NCBI GenBank assembly: GCA_019237325.1
Contig: JAFAHI010000744.1
Coordinates: 1 to 33,131 of the forward strand
Origin: Verrucomicrobiota bacterium
GTDB taxonomy: Bacteria > Verrucomicrobiota > Verrucomicrobiia > Chthoniobacterales > JAFAMB01
DNA: 33,131 nucleotides
Direction of reading: 5' to 3'
In this document: positions 1-7,842 of the stretch, in pieces
Numbering within the stretch: position 1 is the first letter of the stretch
How the letters are laid out: every line of letters starts with the position of its first letter
Made by a program: the position numbers and the translations under genes
Notes under the pieces: model-generated
Seen by the model: only the letters and a program-made list of their open reading frames with translations
What the model was told of the DNA's origin: nothing
Database searches by the model: none

Positions 1-273
1 GGATCGTGGCGCGACCAAGCCGCTGCCGCGAGGCCCGTTTTGGTAGAATCCGCTGAATACGCCGAGGCACGGCTAGCGCGGCTTGGTTTCTGGTCGGCAA
101 CCTTCCCGGATACTCCAGCTCCATTCGACCTTGCGGAACCCCCCAAGTCGTCACTTCCGGAACACTCCGCTGAATTGCACCACATTGAAACAACTGCGTC
201 GGAGGATCTGCATCCTCCGTTCGATTCCTCTAGAAACGCGCTTAACCCGAGTATTCAAACGACTGTCGGGTGA
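1..273 (+). CDS. 3' end of an unidentified gene (partial)
   Basis: Frame 1 is open from the left edge of the window to a TGA at 271-273, giving about 90 residues. I do not recognise the family. The stretch is rich in Ala, Glu and Pro, includes the segment ARLARLGFWS, and has a low-complexity tail. It lies about 60 nt before the methyltransferase start and on the same strand, so it could be the last part of an operon partner, but it could also be a chance open frame. Its reality as a coding sequence is uncertain. Confidence 0.3.
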   Translation, partial: GSWRDQAAAARPVLVESAEYAEARLARLGFWSATFPDTPAPFDLAEPPKSSLPEHSAELHHIETTASEDLHPPFDSSRNALNPSIQTTVG

Positions 274-333
274 TTTTCCCTTGCCCGCCACAATTTCGAA
301 TCCTTGTCCCCCAGACTCGGGAAGCGATCGTCC

Positions 334-938
334 ATGAAGCGTTCTATCGCCCGATCGGTTCCACCGGAATACTTCGACGCAAAGTATGTGGAAAAGCTGG
401 ATTACTGGGATTTCGAGACCAGTGCTTATGGGCGGCCAAATACGCCGATACCGTCCAGTCGATGCCCAAGGGACAATACCGAAACGCTTTTGAAATTGGT
501 TGCTCGATTGGTGTCTTGACCGCTCAGCTCGCAAAGAGATGCAGCCAGCTGCTCGCGATCGACGTTGCCGATCAAGCTTTGGCCGCGGCCCAGGCCTGCT
601 GTGCGGCTCTATCCAATGTCCAGATTGCGAAGATGCGTTTTCCCGCCGAACCACCGCTGAGTCGAACGCGCTTCGACCTCACGGTTGTTTCGGAGGTCGG
701 TTACTATTGGTCTTGGGAAGATCTCGCCGCGGCGCAGGATGTCATCGAGGAGCGACTAGAAAGCAAGGGACATCTCATTTTAGTGCACTGGACACCGCCG
801 GTTTCGGACTATCCATTGATCGGGGACGAGGTCCACGAAAGCTTTTTGCAGCGACCCTCTCTGAAATGGTTGCAGGGACACCGGGTCGACCGATATCGGC
901 TTGATGTGCTCGAGAAAAAATCCTCGAAGGAACGCTGA
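334..938 (+). pseudogene. NodS-like SAM-dependent methyltransferase, frameshifted
   Basis: The N-terminus reads in frame from ATG 334 (EYFDAKY, YWDFETSAYGR), which is how NodS-like small-molecule methyltransferases begin. The rest (AKYADTV, then the SAM-binding motif I FEIGCSIGVLTAQLA, then LLAIDVA and FDLTVVSEVGYYW) lies in another frame, from about 435 to the TGA at 936-938. One missing base near 431-437 (GGCGGCC where GGCGGGCC would restore AYGRAKYAD) joins the two halves into a protein of about 200 aa, the usual family length. The family transfers a methyl group from S-adenosylmethionine; in rhizobia NodS methylates the chitooligosaccharide Nod factor backbone, but the substrate here is unknown. 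The frameshift may be a real mutation or a sequencing or assembly error. Translation could also restart in the second frame, but that would lose the N-terminal substrate cap. Confidence 0.8.
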
Positions 939-998
939 CTCACCTCTTCTTTCCTGGTTCGGTACGGCCGCCTCCCCTCATTATCGCGAAACCGCAGT

Positions 999-2585
999 AT
1001 GGCCATGTTTTCCGTCGCTCGCGCCGCCGATCTTCAACCAGGCCAAATGCGCGTGGTCGAAATCTCTAATAAAAAAGTCTTGCTGCTTCATACCACCGAT
1101 GGTCATTGGGGCGCTTACGACGCGGCGTGCCCGCATGCGGGTGGACCTCTTGAAAAGGGCGCTCTCTGTGGCACGCACCTGATTTGTCCGTGGCACAAGG
1201 GTTGTTTCTCCGCTTCTGATGGAGCTGTCTTGGAACCGCCATCTCTTGAGTCGCTTCGATCGTATTTCCTTGAGGTCTCAGAGGATGAGATTCGGATCGA
1301 TCCTGACCGGACGAATCTAAAGAAAGACGCGCCTGACCGTCGAAAGATTAACTCCAAGTCGAACCAAACGTTTGTCGTCCTGGGTGCCGGTGCGGCCGGC
1401 ACCGCCGCAGTCAGAGAGCTGCGTGCACTCGGATTTGCCGGGCGCCTCGTCATGATCAGTCGAGAACAACGCTCGCCTTATGACCGGACCCTGCTCAGCA
1501 AGATGTACCTTTCCGGTCAGATTGATTCAAGTCAATTGCCGTTACAGCCGAAGAGCTTGCTGTCCGACTGCCAGGTCGAATTTATCGTAGCCGAGATCCA
1601 TTGCGTCGACTCGGCCAAGCACACCATCGGTTTCAAAAACGGCTTTCCCGCTTTGCACTACGACGAGTTACTAGTTGCGACCGGAGGAAAGCCGAAGCCT
1701 CTTCCTCTCCCCAACTCAAACTCACAGCCATTTGTCCTTCGCAACGTGGAAGACGCCGACCGCTTGATCGCGGCGGCGGAGGGAGCCAAGTCTGCCGTCA
1801 TGATCGGCGCGAGTTTCATTTCGATGGAAGTTGCCTCCGCCTTGCTAGAGAGAGGCTTGGCCGTCACGATCATCAGCAGAGACAGGATCCCGCTGATTAA
1901 GCAACTAGGAGCGGAGATGGGCCAGCTAATCCTGGAAAAGCACGTAAAAAAAGGGATCCGATTTCTCCTGCAAGCTGACGTGCTTGAAATCTCCCATGAT
2001 AGGTCCGCCTCAAACGTCAGGTTGAAGAACGGTCAGGAGCTGAAAGCCGACCTTGTGGTCACCGGTATTGGAATTGAGCCGGCAACAGAGTTTCTCAGGG
2101 ACGTTCCGCGCAACGAGGATCAAAGTCTTTCGGTGGACGCTTTCATGAGAGTCTTGGGCGTTGATTCGATGTACGCCGCGGGCGATCTAGCCAACTTTCC
2201 GTTGCCAGGCAGCAACAATCAGCGCGCTCGAATCGAACATTGGCGGGTCGCTCAACAACAAGCCAAGACTGCGGCAGCCAACATGATGGGTCTTGAGCAT
2301 CCGTACGAAAAAGTCCCCTATTTTTGGACCTATCATTATGGCGTTCGCTACGAATTTTTTGGACGAATCCCCGATCAAAGGAAGTTGTACATTGAAGGTG
2401 ACCTCGAGGAACCTAAATTTGTTGCTGCTTATCTTGCTGACGGCCGATGCGATGCGGTTTTCGCTGCCAACCGGGAACGTGAAACGGCAAGCCTCCTTGA
2501 CCATATGCAACGGGAAGGCTCGCCTTCTTTGAAGACTCTTAAGGCGATTTTGAATTCATTTTCTGTAGCCGTTCGGTCTCTTTGA
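999..2585 (+). CDS. Rieske [2Fe-2S] / FAD-dependent NAD(P)H oxidoreductase (AIFM3-like)
   Basis: This is a two-domain redox protein of 528 aa. Residues 1 to about 105 form a Rieske domain with ligands C44/H46 (CPHAGG) and C63/H66 (CPWHKGCF), which hold a [2Fe-2S] cluster. From about residue 125 there is a pyridine-nucleotide-disulfide oxidoreductase fold: a first dinucleotide motif (VVLGAGAAGTAAVREL), a PYDRTLLSK segment typical of ferredoxin reductases, the second dinucleotide region AVMIGASFISMEVA, and the FAD-binding YAAGDLANF near residue 395. The order matches AIF-3 / Rieske-ferredoxin-reductase fusions, which pass electrons from NAD(P)H through FAD to an iron-sulfur centre. The physiological acceptor is unknown. 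The start could be ATG 999 or ATG 1005; neither has a strong Shine-Dalgarno. No partner oxygenase is adjacent. No signal peptide is seen, so it is probably cytoplasmic. Confidence 0.9.
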   Translation: MAMFSVARAADLQPGQMRVVEISNKKVLLLHTTDGHWGAYDAACPHAGGPLEKGALCGTHLICPWHKGCFSASDGAVLEPPSLESLRSYFLEVSEDEIRIDPDRTNLKKDAPDRRKINSKSNQTFVVLGAGAAGTAAVRELRALGFAGRLVMISREQRSPYDRTLLSKMYLSGQIDSSQLPLQPKSLLSDCQVEFIVAEIHCVDSAKHTIGFKNGFPALHYDELLVATGGKPKPLPLPNSNSQPFVLRNVEDADRLIAAAEGAKSAVMIGASFISMEVASALLERGLAVTIISRDRIPLIKQLGAEMGQLILEKHVKKGIRFLLQADVLEISHDRSASNVRLKNGQELKADLVVTGIGIEPATEFLRDVPRNEDQSLSVDAFMRVLGVDSMYAAGDLANFPLPGSNNQRARIEHWRVAQQQAKTAAANMMGLEHPYEKVPYFWTYHYGVRYEFFGRIPDQRKLYIEGDLEEPKFVAAYLADGRCDAVFAANRERETASLLDHMQREGSPSLKTLKAILNSFSVAVRSL

Positions 2586-2656
2586 AACGCGCCGTGCTAA
2601 GGCGGCCACGAGGGCTGATCATTGAAGGTTCATCTTCGATCCAATCCCCTGGGGCT

Positions 2657-3037
2657 TTACAAAACAAGATCGATCGTCGCTAACAACTGGTCCGGGACAA
2701 AAGGCTTCCTTAGGACACTTTCAAACCCTGCGTTGACCACGGCCTGATCTAGAACATAGGCGGTCATTGCGATGACCGGAACTTCACCGCGATCCGGCCC
2801 TAGGTTCCGAATATCTGCCAGAAACTGAAGCCCACTTCTCCCTGGCATGTTAATATCAGATAGCACAACGTCTGGACGGATTTCTTGAACCAGCCGCAAG
2901 CCCTCCCATGCGTTTTTCGCGGCGAAAACTTGCGCCCCTTGCCGAGTCAGGAATTTGGCAGTCAATAAACGAAAGTCCGCCTTATCATCTACGATAAGGA
3001 TTCGAACGTTTTCTAAAGATTTGCGGTGCTGTTCCAC
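2657..3037 (-). CDS. Stand-alone response regulator receiver (CheY-like)
   Basis: This is a 126-aa protein made only of a receiver domain. The acidic pair is D17-D18 (ILIVDDKADF), the phosphoacceptor is D61 in VVLSDINMPG, the switch threonine is T92 (IAMTA) and the conserved lysine is K111 (LRKPF). All residues needed for phosphotransfer and Mg2+ binding are present. There is no DNA-binding or enzymatic output domain, so it should act by protein-protein contact or as a phosphorelay intermediate. No histidine kinase is found in the window. It is convergent with the Rieske oxidoreductase gene and divergent from the squalene-hopene cyclase, separated from the latter by about 230 bp. Confidence 0.92.
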   Translation of the reverse strand: MEQHRKSLENVRILIVDDKADFRLLTAKFLTRQGAQVFAAKNAWEGLRLVQEIRPDVVLSDINMPGRSGLQFLADIRNLGPDRGEVPVIAMTAYVLDQAVVNAGFESVLRKPFVPDQLLATIDLVL

Positions 3038-3192
3038 GCTAAGGCCACAACCCCTTTTAGTTCGATGGAACTGAAAGGACCGGATGTCTGGGAATCCCCT
3101 GATTCAATCGCTCCCTGCGATCGCGCCGGGATCGAAACGAGCGGAAGCTCATCTCTACCGTGGGCGACACAGCCAGCAGATGACGATCAAGC

Positions 3193-3259
3193 GAAATCTC
3201 TGTAGCTCACATTTTCAGATTTGTCCGAAATGTGCGCGGTTTGGCTAGATAGAGATTTC
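3193..3259 (+). promoter_or_regulatory. Nested inverted repeat in the leader of the hopene cyclase gene
   Basis: Three inverted pairs are nested in order. GAAATCTCT (3193-3201) pairs with AGAGATTTC (3251-3259), TAGC (3203-3206) with GCTA (3244-3247), and CACATTT (3208-3214) with AAATGTG (3228-3234) around a 13-nt loop. The outer arm ends 5 nt before the ATG at 3265, where a ribosome-binding site would be expected, and no Shine-Dalgarno is visible. It could be an RNA structure that limits translation of the cyclase, or a DNA operator for the divergent receiver/cyclase promoters. Function is inferred from position only. Confidence 0.45.
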
Positions 3260-3264
3260 AGTAA

Positions 3265-5169
3265 ATGGACTTAGAAGATGGTATAGAACGCGCGCAGTCC
3301 GCTCTATTTAGCCTGCAGCGCCCGGAAGGGTATTGGCTTGGGGAATTGGAGGGAAATTCTACACTCTATTCCGACTATATGGCCTTTATGCATTGGTCGG
3401 GAGACGTCCACCCCGAGCGGCAAAAAAAATGTGTCGAGCACCTGTTGGAAAACCAATTGGAAAACGGCGGCTGGAGCATTTATCGGGGCGGCCCAGCAAG
3501 ACTTGATCCTTCTGTAAAGGCATATTTAGCACTTAAGCTGGCAGGTTTTGAAAGTAGTGCGCCCCGGTTGCGGAGAGCCGCTGATCTCATTCGTAAGTTC
3601 GGTGGAATTGCCAACTCCCGCTATTACACCCGGTTCTATTTGGCTCTACTGGGACAAGTCGCGTGGAGTAATGTCCCATCGATACCGGTGGAGCTGGTGT
3701 TACTTCCCAAATGGTCCCCCATCAATCTGTATTCAATGTCTGCCTGGACGAGAGCCATCGTGGTCCCCATGGCGATCGCGCATCACTTCCAACCGACCCG
3801 GCCGATTCGGTTCGCCCGCGGCGTTTCGGAGCTTTATGTTTCGCGACCCAGGAACAACCATACCTGGAAAGATAATTGGTTCGAGGGAGCATTAATACTG
3901 TTGGAACGTCTGCAGCGCGGCGGCTTTCTTTCTTCACACGAATCAGCCTTGATGGCCTCTGAAAGATGGATGCTCGATCGCCTTAACCTGGACGGCAACG
4001 GATTAGGCGCCATTTTCCCGTCTATCCTGCACGCATTAATCGCATTGAGGTGCTTGGGTTACGACCACACGACTTCTGTATATCAAAAAGCTGAAAAGGC
4101 ACTGGAAGGGTTGTTTGTTAATGATGCCAAAGGGTTCCGTATTCAACCCTGCTTATCCCCAGTATGGGATACGGCACTCAGCACAATCGCCTTGGTCGAG
4201 TCGGGTGTGGCGCCGGACGATTCCAGGATCCAGAAGGCCGCCAATTGGTTAACTAGCCACCGAGTAACCACCAAAGGAGATTGGGCTGTCCGTATTCCAA
4301 ATATAGAACCGAGCGGGTGGAGTTTTGAATTCAAGAACTCTTATTATCCCGATGTTGATGATACGGCCATGGTGTTACTCGCTCTGAGCTCAGCAGTTGG
4401 GCCGCGCGAACACCTAATGCAGAAGAGCCTTGATTGGCTCTTGAGCTTCCAATGTCGCGATGGAGGGTGGGCGGCCTTTGACAAAGATGTGCAAAACCCG
4501 CTACTCAAGTACCTGCCATTTGCGGACCATCGAGCGATTCTCGATCCCAGTTGCCCGGATATTACGGGGCGCATTTTGGAAGCTCTTGCTAATTTTCGAA
4601 TTGGCATAGCGCATCCGAGCGTTCGCAAAGCCGTACGATTTTTAAGGGCAAAGCAGGAAGATGATGGATCCTGGTACGGACGTTGGGGGGTTAACTACAT
4701 TTACGGGACGGCGCATGTGCTTCGCGGTGTTCGCTCCACTGGAATCGATATGAACCAAAAGTGGCTTGCGAAGGCACGGCGCTGGGTCGAAGCGCATCAA
4801 AACTCTGATGGTGGTTGGGGTGAAAGCTGTGCTTCCTATCTGGACGTCACAGAGAAGGGGAGAGGAGAAAGTACCGCGTCACAAACAGCTTGGTCGCTTA
4901 TGGGGCTATGCGCATTCCCGGATGTGAACCGGAAGAGCATCGCCCGCGGAATCGAGTTCCTTTTGCATCGACAAAGACCGGATGGGACATGGGACGAGGA
5001 CCTACAGACAGGTACAGGATTCCCGAGCGTATTATACCTGCGATATGATTACTACCGAATCTATTGGCCTCTACGCGCATTATCAATTTACGCGGCAAAC
5101 GTGAAAAGGCGGGAAGAAAATACGCGTGCGTCGATCGATAGCGGTCCGGTAGTTGGTGTCTGGTCGTAG
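3265..5169 (+). CDS. shc: Squalene-hopene cyclase
   Basis: This 634-aa terpene cyclase converts squalene to hopene/hopanol for hopanoid membrane lipids; the family is membrane-associated (monotopic). The catalytic aspartate motif DVDDTA (D363 to D366) sits where family members carry DxDD. QW repeats typical of the double alpha-barrel are spread along the chain, for example QLENGGW, QCRDGGWAAFDKD, QEDDGSWYGRWG, QNSDGGWGES and QRPDGTWDED. The N-terminus (ALFSLQRPEGYWLGELEGN) is a normal family start, which supports ATG 3265. Length fits the bacterial family. No other hopanoid genes (hpnCDE, hpnH) are nearby, so squalene supply must be encoded elsewhere. The stop codon lies inside a short segment also found at 30690-30717, so the last few residues may derive from a repeat. 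Confidence 0.97.
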   Translation: MDLEDGIERAQSALFSLQRPEGYWLGELEGNSTLYSDYMAFMHWSGDVHPERQKKCVEHLLENQLENGGWSIYRGGPARLDPSVKAYLALKLAGFESSAPRLRRAADLIRKFGGIANSRYYTRFYLALLGQVAWSNVPSIPVELVLLPKWSPINLYSMSAWTRAIVVPMAIAHHFQPTRPIRFARGVSELYVSRPRNNHTWKDNWFEGALILLERLQRGGFLSSHESALMASERWMLDRLNLDGNGLGAIFPSILHALIALRCLGYDHTTSVYQKAEKALEGLFVNDAKGFRIQPCLSPVWDTALSTIALVESGVAPDDSRIQKAANWLTSHRVTTKGDWAVRIPNIEPSGWSFEFKNSYYPDVDDTAMVLLALSSAVGPREHLMQKSLDWLLSFQCRDGGWAAFDKDVQNPLLKYLPFADHRAILDPSCPDITGRILEALANFRIGIAHPSVRKAVRFLRAKQEDDGSWYGRWGVNYIYGTAHVLRGVRSTGIDMNQKWLAKARRWVEAHQNSDGGWGESCASYLDVTEKGRGESTASQTAWSLMGLCAFPDVNRKSIARGIEFLLHRQRPDGTWDEDLQTGTGFPSVLYLRYDYYRIYWPLRALSIYAANVKRREENTRASIDSGPVVGVWS

Positions 5170-5174
5170 AAATT

Positions 5175-5462
5175 TGGTGGGGCGAGGCTCTCTTCTAGCC
5201 CTACAGTGTTAACGAAGCCGCTGATGTGCTGATTCCCACAATTTAGCGAGGCCGCAACCCTCGCCGAGCCGGGTTTGCAGTGCGGCCGCGGAAGGTGCAG
5301 AAATTCGACCATACATGTCGCCATTTCTCCAATCCATACCAATGTGGCTGCAAAGCCTTAGACCCGCGGCTCGGCGCATCGATTGGCCTAACATAACAGC
5401 TAACTCTACATGACCCAATTCTTCGCAGCCACTTAGGGAACGACAGGAGCCTCGCCCCACCA
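5175..5462. repeat. 288-bp element with 16-bp terminal inverted repeats
   Basis: The gap between the cyclase and the mutase gene is almost entirely this element. Its ends are perfect inverted copies of TGGTGGGGCGAGGCTC: 5175-5190, and its complement at 5447-5462. Inside, CGCCGAGCCG (5262-5271) pairs with CGGCTCGGCG (5367-5376), so the whole could fold as a long interrupted hairpin. No open frame of note is present. A single end of the same type occurs at 30690-30717, where the similarity extends outward past the end by about 12 bases. It could be a non-autonomous mobile element. It lies between convergent genes, so it may also act as a terminator. Confidence 0.6.
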
Positions 5463-5482
5463 TTAATGCTACGAATAAACTC

Positions 5483-6637
5483 CTAAACTGCAGCTGCTAA
5501 CTCTCTCGCTCCGTTATTCTGTGGCGACACCGGGCGGCTGACATGGCTTGCAGCCAGCTTATTGTAGAGAGTGAGTGCCGCCCCGACAACCTGGTCCATA
5601 TTGTAGTAACGGTAGGTGGCCAATCGACCAACAAAATAAACGTTTCGAACAGCCCGGGCAGCCTCTGAATATCGTTGGTACAGTTCCGCGTTCGCCGGGC
5701 GCGGGATCGGATAGTACGGGTCTCCGGTGGCCTCCGGATACTCATAAATGATGCTGGTTTTTGAATGTTCCTGCCCGGTCAAATACTTCATCTCAGTGAT
5801 CCGAGTAAAAGCATGTTCATTCGGATAGTTGACAACTGGCGCCGGTTGAAAGATGGGGCGATCCAACGTCTCGTGTTGGAAGCGCAAAGATCGATAGGGG
5901 AGCTCACCGAACTGGTAATCAAAGTATTCGTCGATCGGGCCGGTAAAAATCAGGCGGTCATAACTAATGGCGGATTTCACCTCTCTATAGTCAGCGTTCA
6001 AGAGGATGTTGATATTTTTGTGGTCGAGAAGATTCTCAAATAAGCGCGTGTAACCATGCCGTGGCATGCTTTGGTAGCAGTCGGTGAAATATCGGGTATC
6101 TCGGTTTGTGCGCACCGGAACTCGGGCGGTAACACTGGCATCGAGATCAGAGGGATCTAGCCCCCACTGTTTACGCGTGTAGCCGCGGAAGAATTTCTCG
6201 TACAATTCACGTCCGACCTTGCTTAGAACAACGTCTTCACTGGTACTGATTTTCGGGCGGGACTCAGCCCGCGACTCTAGGAACCCGGCAATCTGATGAG
6301 CTGAAAGATTGGTTCCGTATAGCTCGTTGATGGTATCGAGATTGATAGGAATTGGAACGAGTCGCCCATCAACGCTAGCCAGTACGCGATGCTCGTACTT
6401 TCTCCAGGTGGTAAACTGGGAAAGATAGTCAAAAATCTGCTTCGAGTTGGTGTGAAAGATATGAGGACCGTATTTGTGTACCAAGATGCCGGCATCATCG
6501 TAATGGTCATAAGCATTTCCACCGATATGGTTGCGGCGTTCGACCAGCAAAACCCGCTGTTGAGCGTTGCGGGCGAGTCTCTCGGCCAGAACGCTGCCGG
6601 CGAACCCGGCGCCGACGATGAGATAGTCAAACTTCAT
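5483..6637 (-). CDS. glf: UDP-galactopyranose mutase
   Basis: This 384-aa flavoenzyme interconverts UDP-galactopyranose and UDP-galactofuranose, supplying the precursor for galactofuranose-containing surface glycans. The N-terminal dinucleotide motif GAGFAGSVLAERLA (residues 9-22) binds FAD. It is followed by the family hallmarks RNHIGGNAYD, KYGPHIFHTN and FFRGYTRKQWG, and a C-terminal GRLATYRYYNMDQVVG segment. The length is normal. It is the last gene of a tight minus-strand operon, starting 5 nt after the stop of the glycosyltransferase at 6643-7842. The neighbours (glycosyltransferase and ABC exporter) suggest the galactofuranose is used in a glycan assembled by this cluster. Confidence 0.96.
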   Translation of the reverse strand: MKFDYLIVGAGFAGSVLAERLARNAQQRVLLVERRNHIGGNAYDHYDDAGILVHKYGPHIFHTNSKQIFDYLSQFTTWRKYEHRVLASVDGRLVPIPINLDTINELYGTNLSAHQIAGFLESRAESRPKISTSEDVVLSKVGRELYEKFFRGYTRKQWGLDPSDLDASVTARVPVRTNRDTRYFTDCYQSMPRHGYTRLFENLLDHKNINILLNADYREVKSAISYDRLIFTGPIDEYFDYQFGELPYRSLRFQHETLDRPIFQPAPVVNYPNEHAFTRITEMKYLTGQEHSKTSIIYEYPEATGDPYYPIPRPANAELYQRYSEAARAVRNVYFVGRLATYRYYNMDQVVGAALTLYNKLAASHVSRPVSPQNNGARELAAAV

Positions 6638-6642
6638 TGTAG

Positions 6643-7842
6643 CTATCCCGCAATCATCGGCAATGCTTGGCCTGAGGGTGATGCCGATGATCTCGCTGCT
6701 GTGCGCGAAGAAAGAACGTCCCAGATATGCCGTTCCAGGTTCTCCACTACTTGTTCCCAGGTATTTCTTCTGGCGACCTCTAAAGCGAGCTTCCGAACAG
6801 CCAGGTCAGAACAACGACAGACGTTTTGGCATTGTTCAACAAATTCGGTGTGACTGTGCGCAATTTTTACGAACTCCGAGAATTGGAGCATCACATCGGC
6901 AATCGCTGTGGAAATCACTGGTCGACCAGTTGCTAAGTATTCGAGCACTTTGGTCGGATTAACGAACTCAGTTGCCGGATTTAACGCGAATGGAAGCAAG
7001 CAAACGTCAAAAACCGCAGCGTAGTTCGGCAATTGGTCGTAAGATCGCTTGTCTAAATAATGTAGATTGGGACGCTGGGGGAAATGGGCTGGATCAACCT
7101 TCGTCCAAGGGCCAATCAGCACAATGCTGCCGGTCGAAAAAGCATCGGCTAATTCGGCTAATAATGCGTAATCCATGCGTTCATCGATGACACCGAAGAA
7201 ACCAAGGATCGGTTTCGGTAAATTGGCTACGTCGACGGGTCGCTGGATCGTGGGATCCATGGCTTTGCCGAAATGATCTGCGTCAACTCCGCATCCGTAA
7301 ACGAAGGTATTGGCGTTAAATTTCCGCTTCTCCGCGCCTAACTTGGGACCTCCAGCGAAAACAATATCGGCGACTTCCAGCAAGTGCCGCTCTCGTTTAA
7401 CTAGGACGTCGGGTGCGCCTTTAAATTGGCTCAACTGGTCCATACAATCGAACACGATGGCTTGTTCGTTCATATGGCCGGCGAAAGCGGTGACTGCCAT
7501 CGGGTCGTAAAACCACTGGATTGGTTCTTGAAAGGAGGCTCCTAATGGTCCTGCTAAAAGCTCTTGTACCAGACGCCGGCGTTCATTATCGACCCAATCG
7601 CCATCAAACCACTTTGCTCCGGGCATCCTCATCCGGACCACGATAACATTTGAATAATCCGCGGCCGGCCGAGCCTCCAGGCGGGATTCGTCGAGGTTCT
7701 CCTCGGGCAAAGGGCCTTCTATGAATAAGACAGCGTGCCGCTGAGACAGCCGCGACATGAACTGCTGAGGACGTTGCCATACCCAGTCCCATCCCAAATG
7801 TGAGTGCACTATAATTGGATATTCGCGCTGGAGTAAGTTCAT
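6643..7842 (-). CDS. GT-B glycosyltransferase (group 1 / GT4-like)
   Basis: This 399-aa protein has the two-Rossmann layout of GT-B enzymes. The N-terminal half carries HSHLGWDWVWQRPQQF, a motif seen in bacterial glycosyltransferases annotated as TuaH-like or group 1. The C-terminal half has GVDADHF, LGFFGVIDERMD, IVLIGPWTKVDP and the nucleotide-sugar binding helix NPTKVLEYLATGRPVIST with its conserved glutamate. No signal peptide or membrane segment is seen, so it should act on the cytoplasmic face. Its ATG overlaps the stop of the ABC exporter by 4 nt and its stop is 5 nt from the mutase start, which implies one transcript. The donor sugar cannot be read from the sequence; galactofuranose is plausible from the adjacent mutase. 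The C-terminal half of the fusion protein at 9913-12309 is a divergent relative. Confidence 0.85.
   Translation of the reverse strand: MNLLQREYPIIVHSHLGWDWVWQRPQQFMSRLSQRHAVLFIEGPLPEENLDESRLEARPAADYSNVIVVRMRMPGAKWFDGDWVDNERRRLVQELLAGPLGASFQEPIQWFYDPMAVTAFAGHMNEQAIVFDCMDQLSQFKGAPDVLVKRERHLLEVADIVFAGGPKLGAEKRKFNANTFVYGCGVDADHFGKAMDPTIQRPVDVANLPKPILGFFGVIDERMDYALLAELADAFSTGSIVLIGPWTKVDPAHFPQRPNLHYLDKRSYDQLPNYAAVFDVCLLPFALNPATEFVNPTKVLEYLATGRPVISTAIADVMLQFSEFVKIAHSHTEFVEQCQNVCRCSDLAVRKLALEVARRNTWEQVVENLERHIWDVLSSRTAARSSASPSGQALPMIAG

Noticed and set aside
151-654. Minus-strand open frame of 167 codons over the methyltransferase region
   Set aside because: The plus strand carries clear methyltransferase motifs; the antisense protein is Arg/Ser-rich with no family features.
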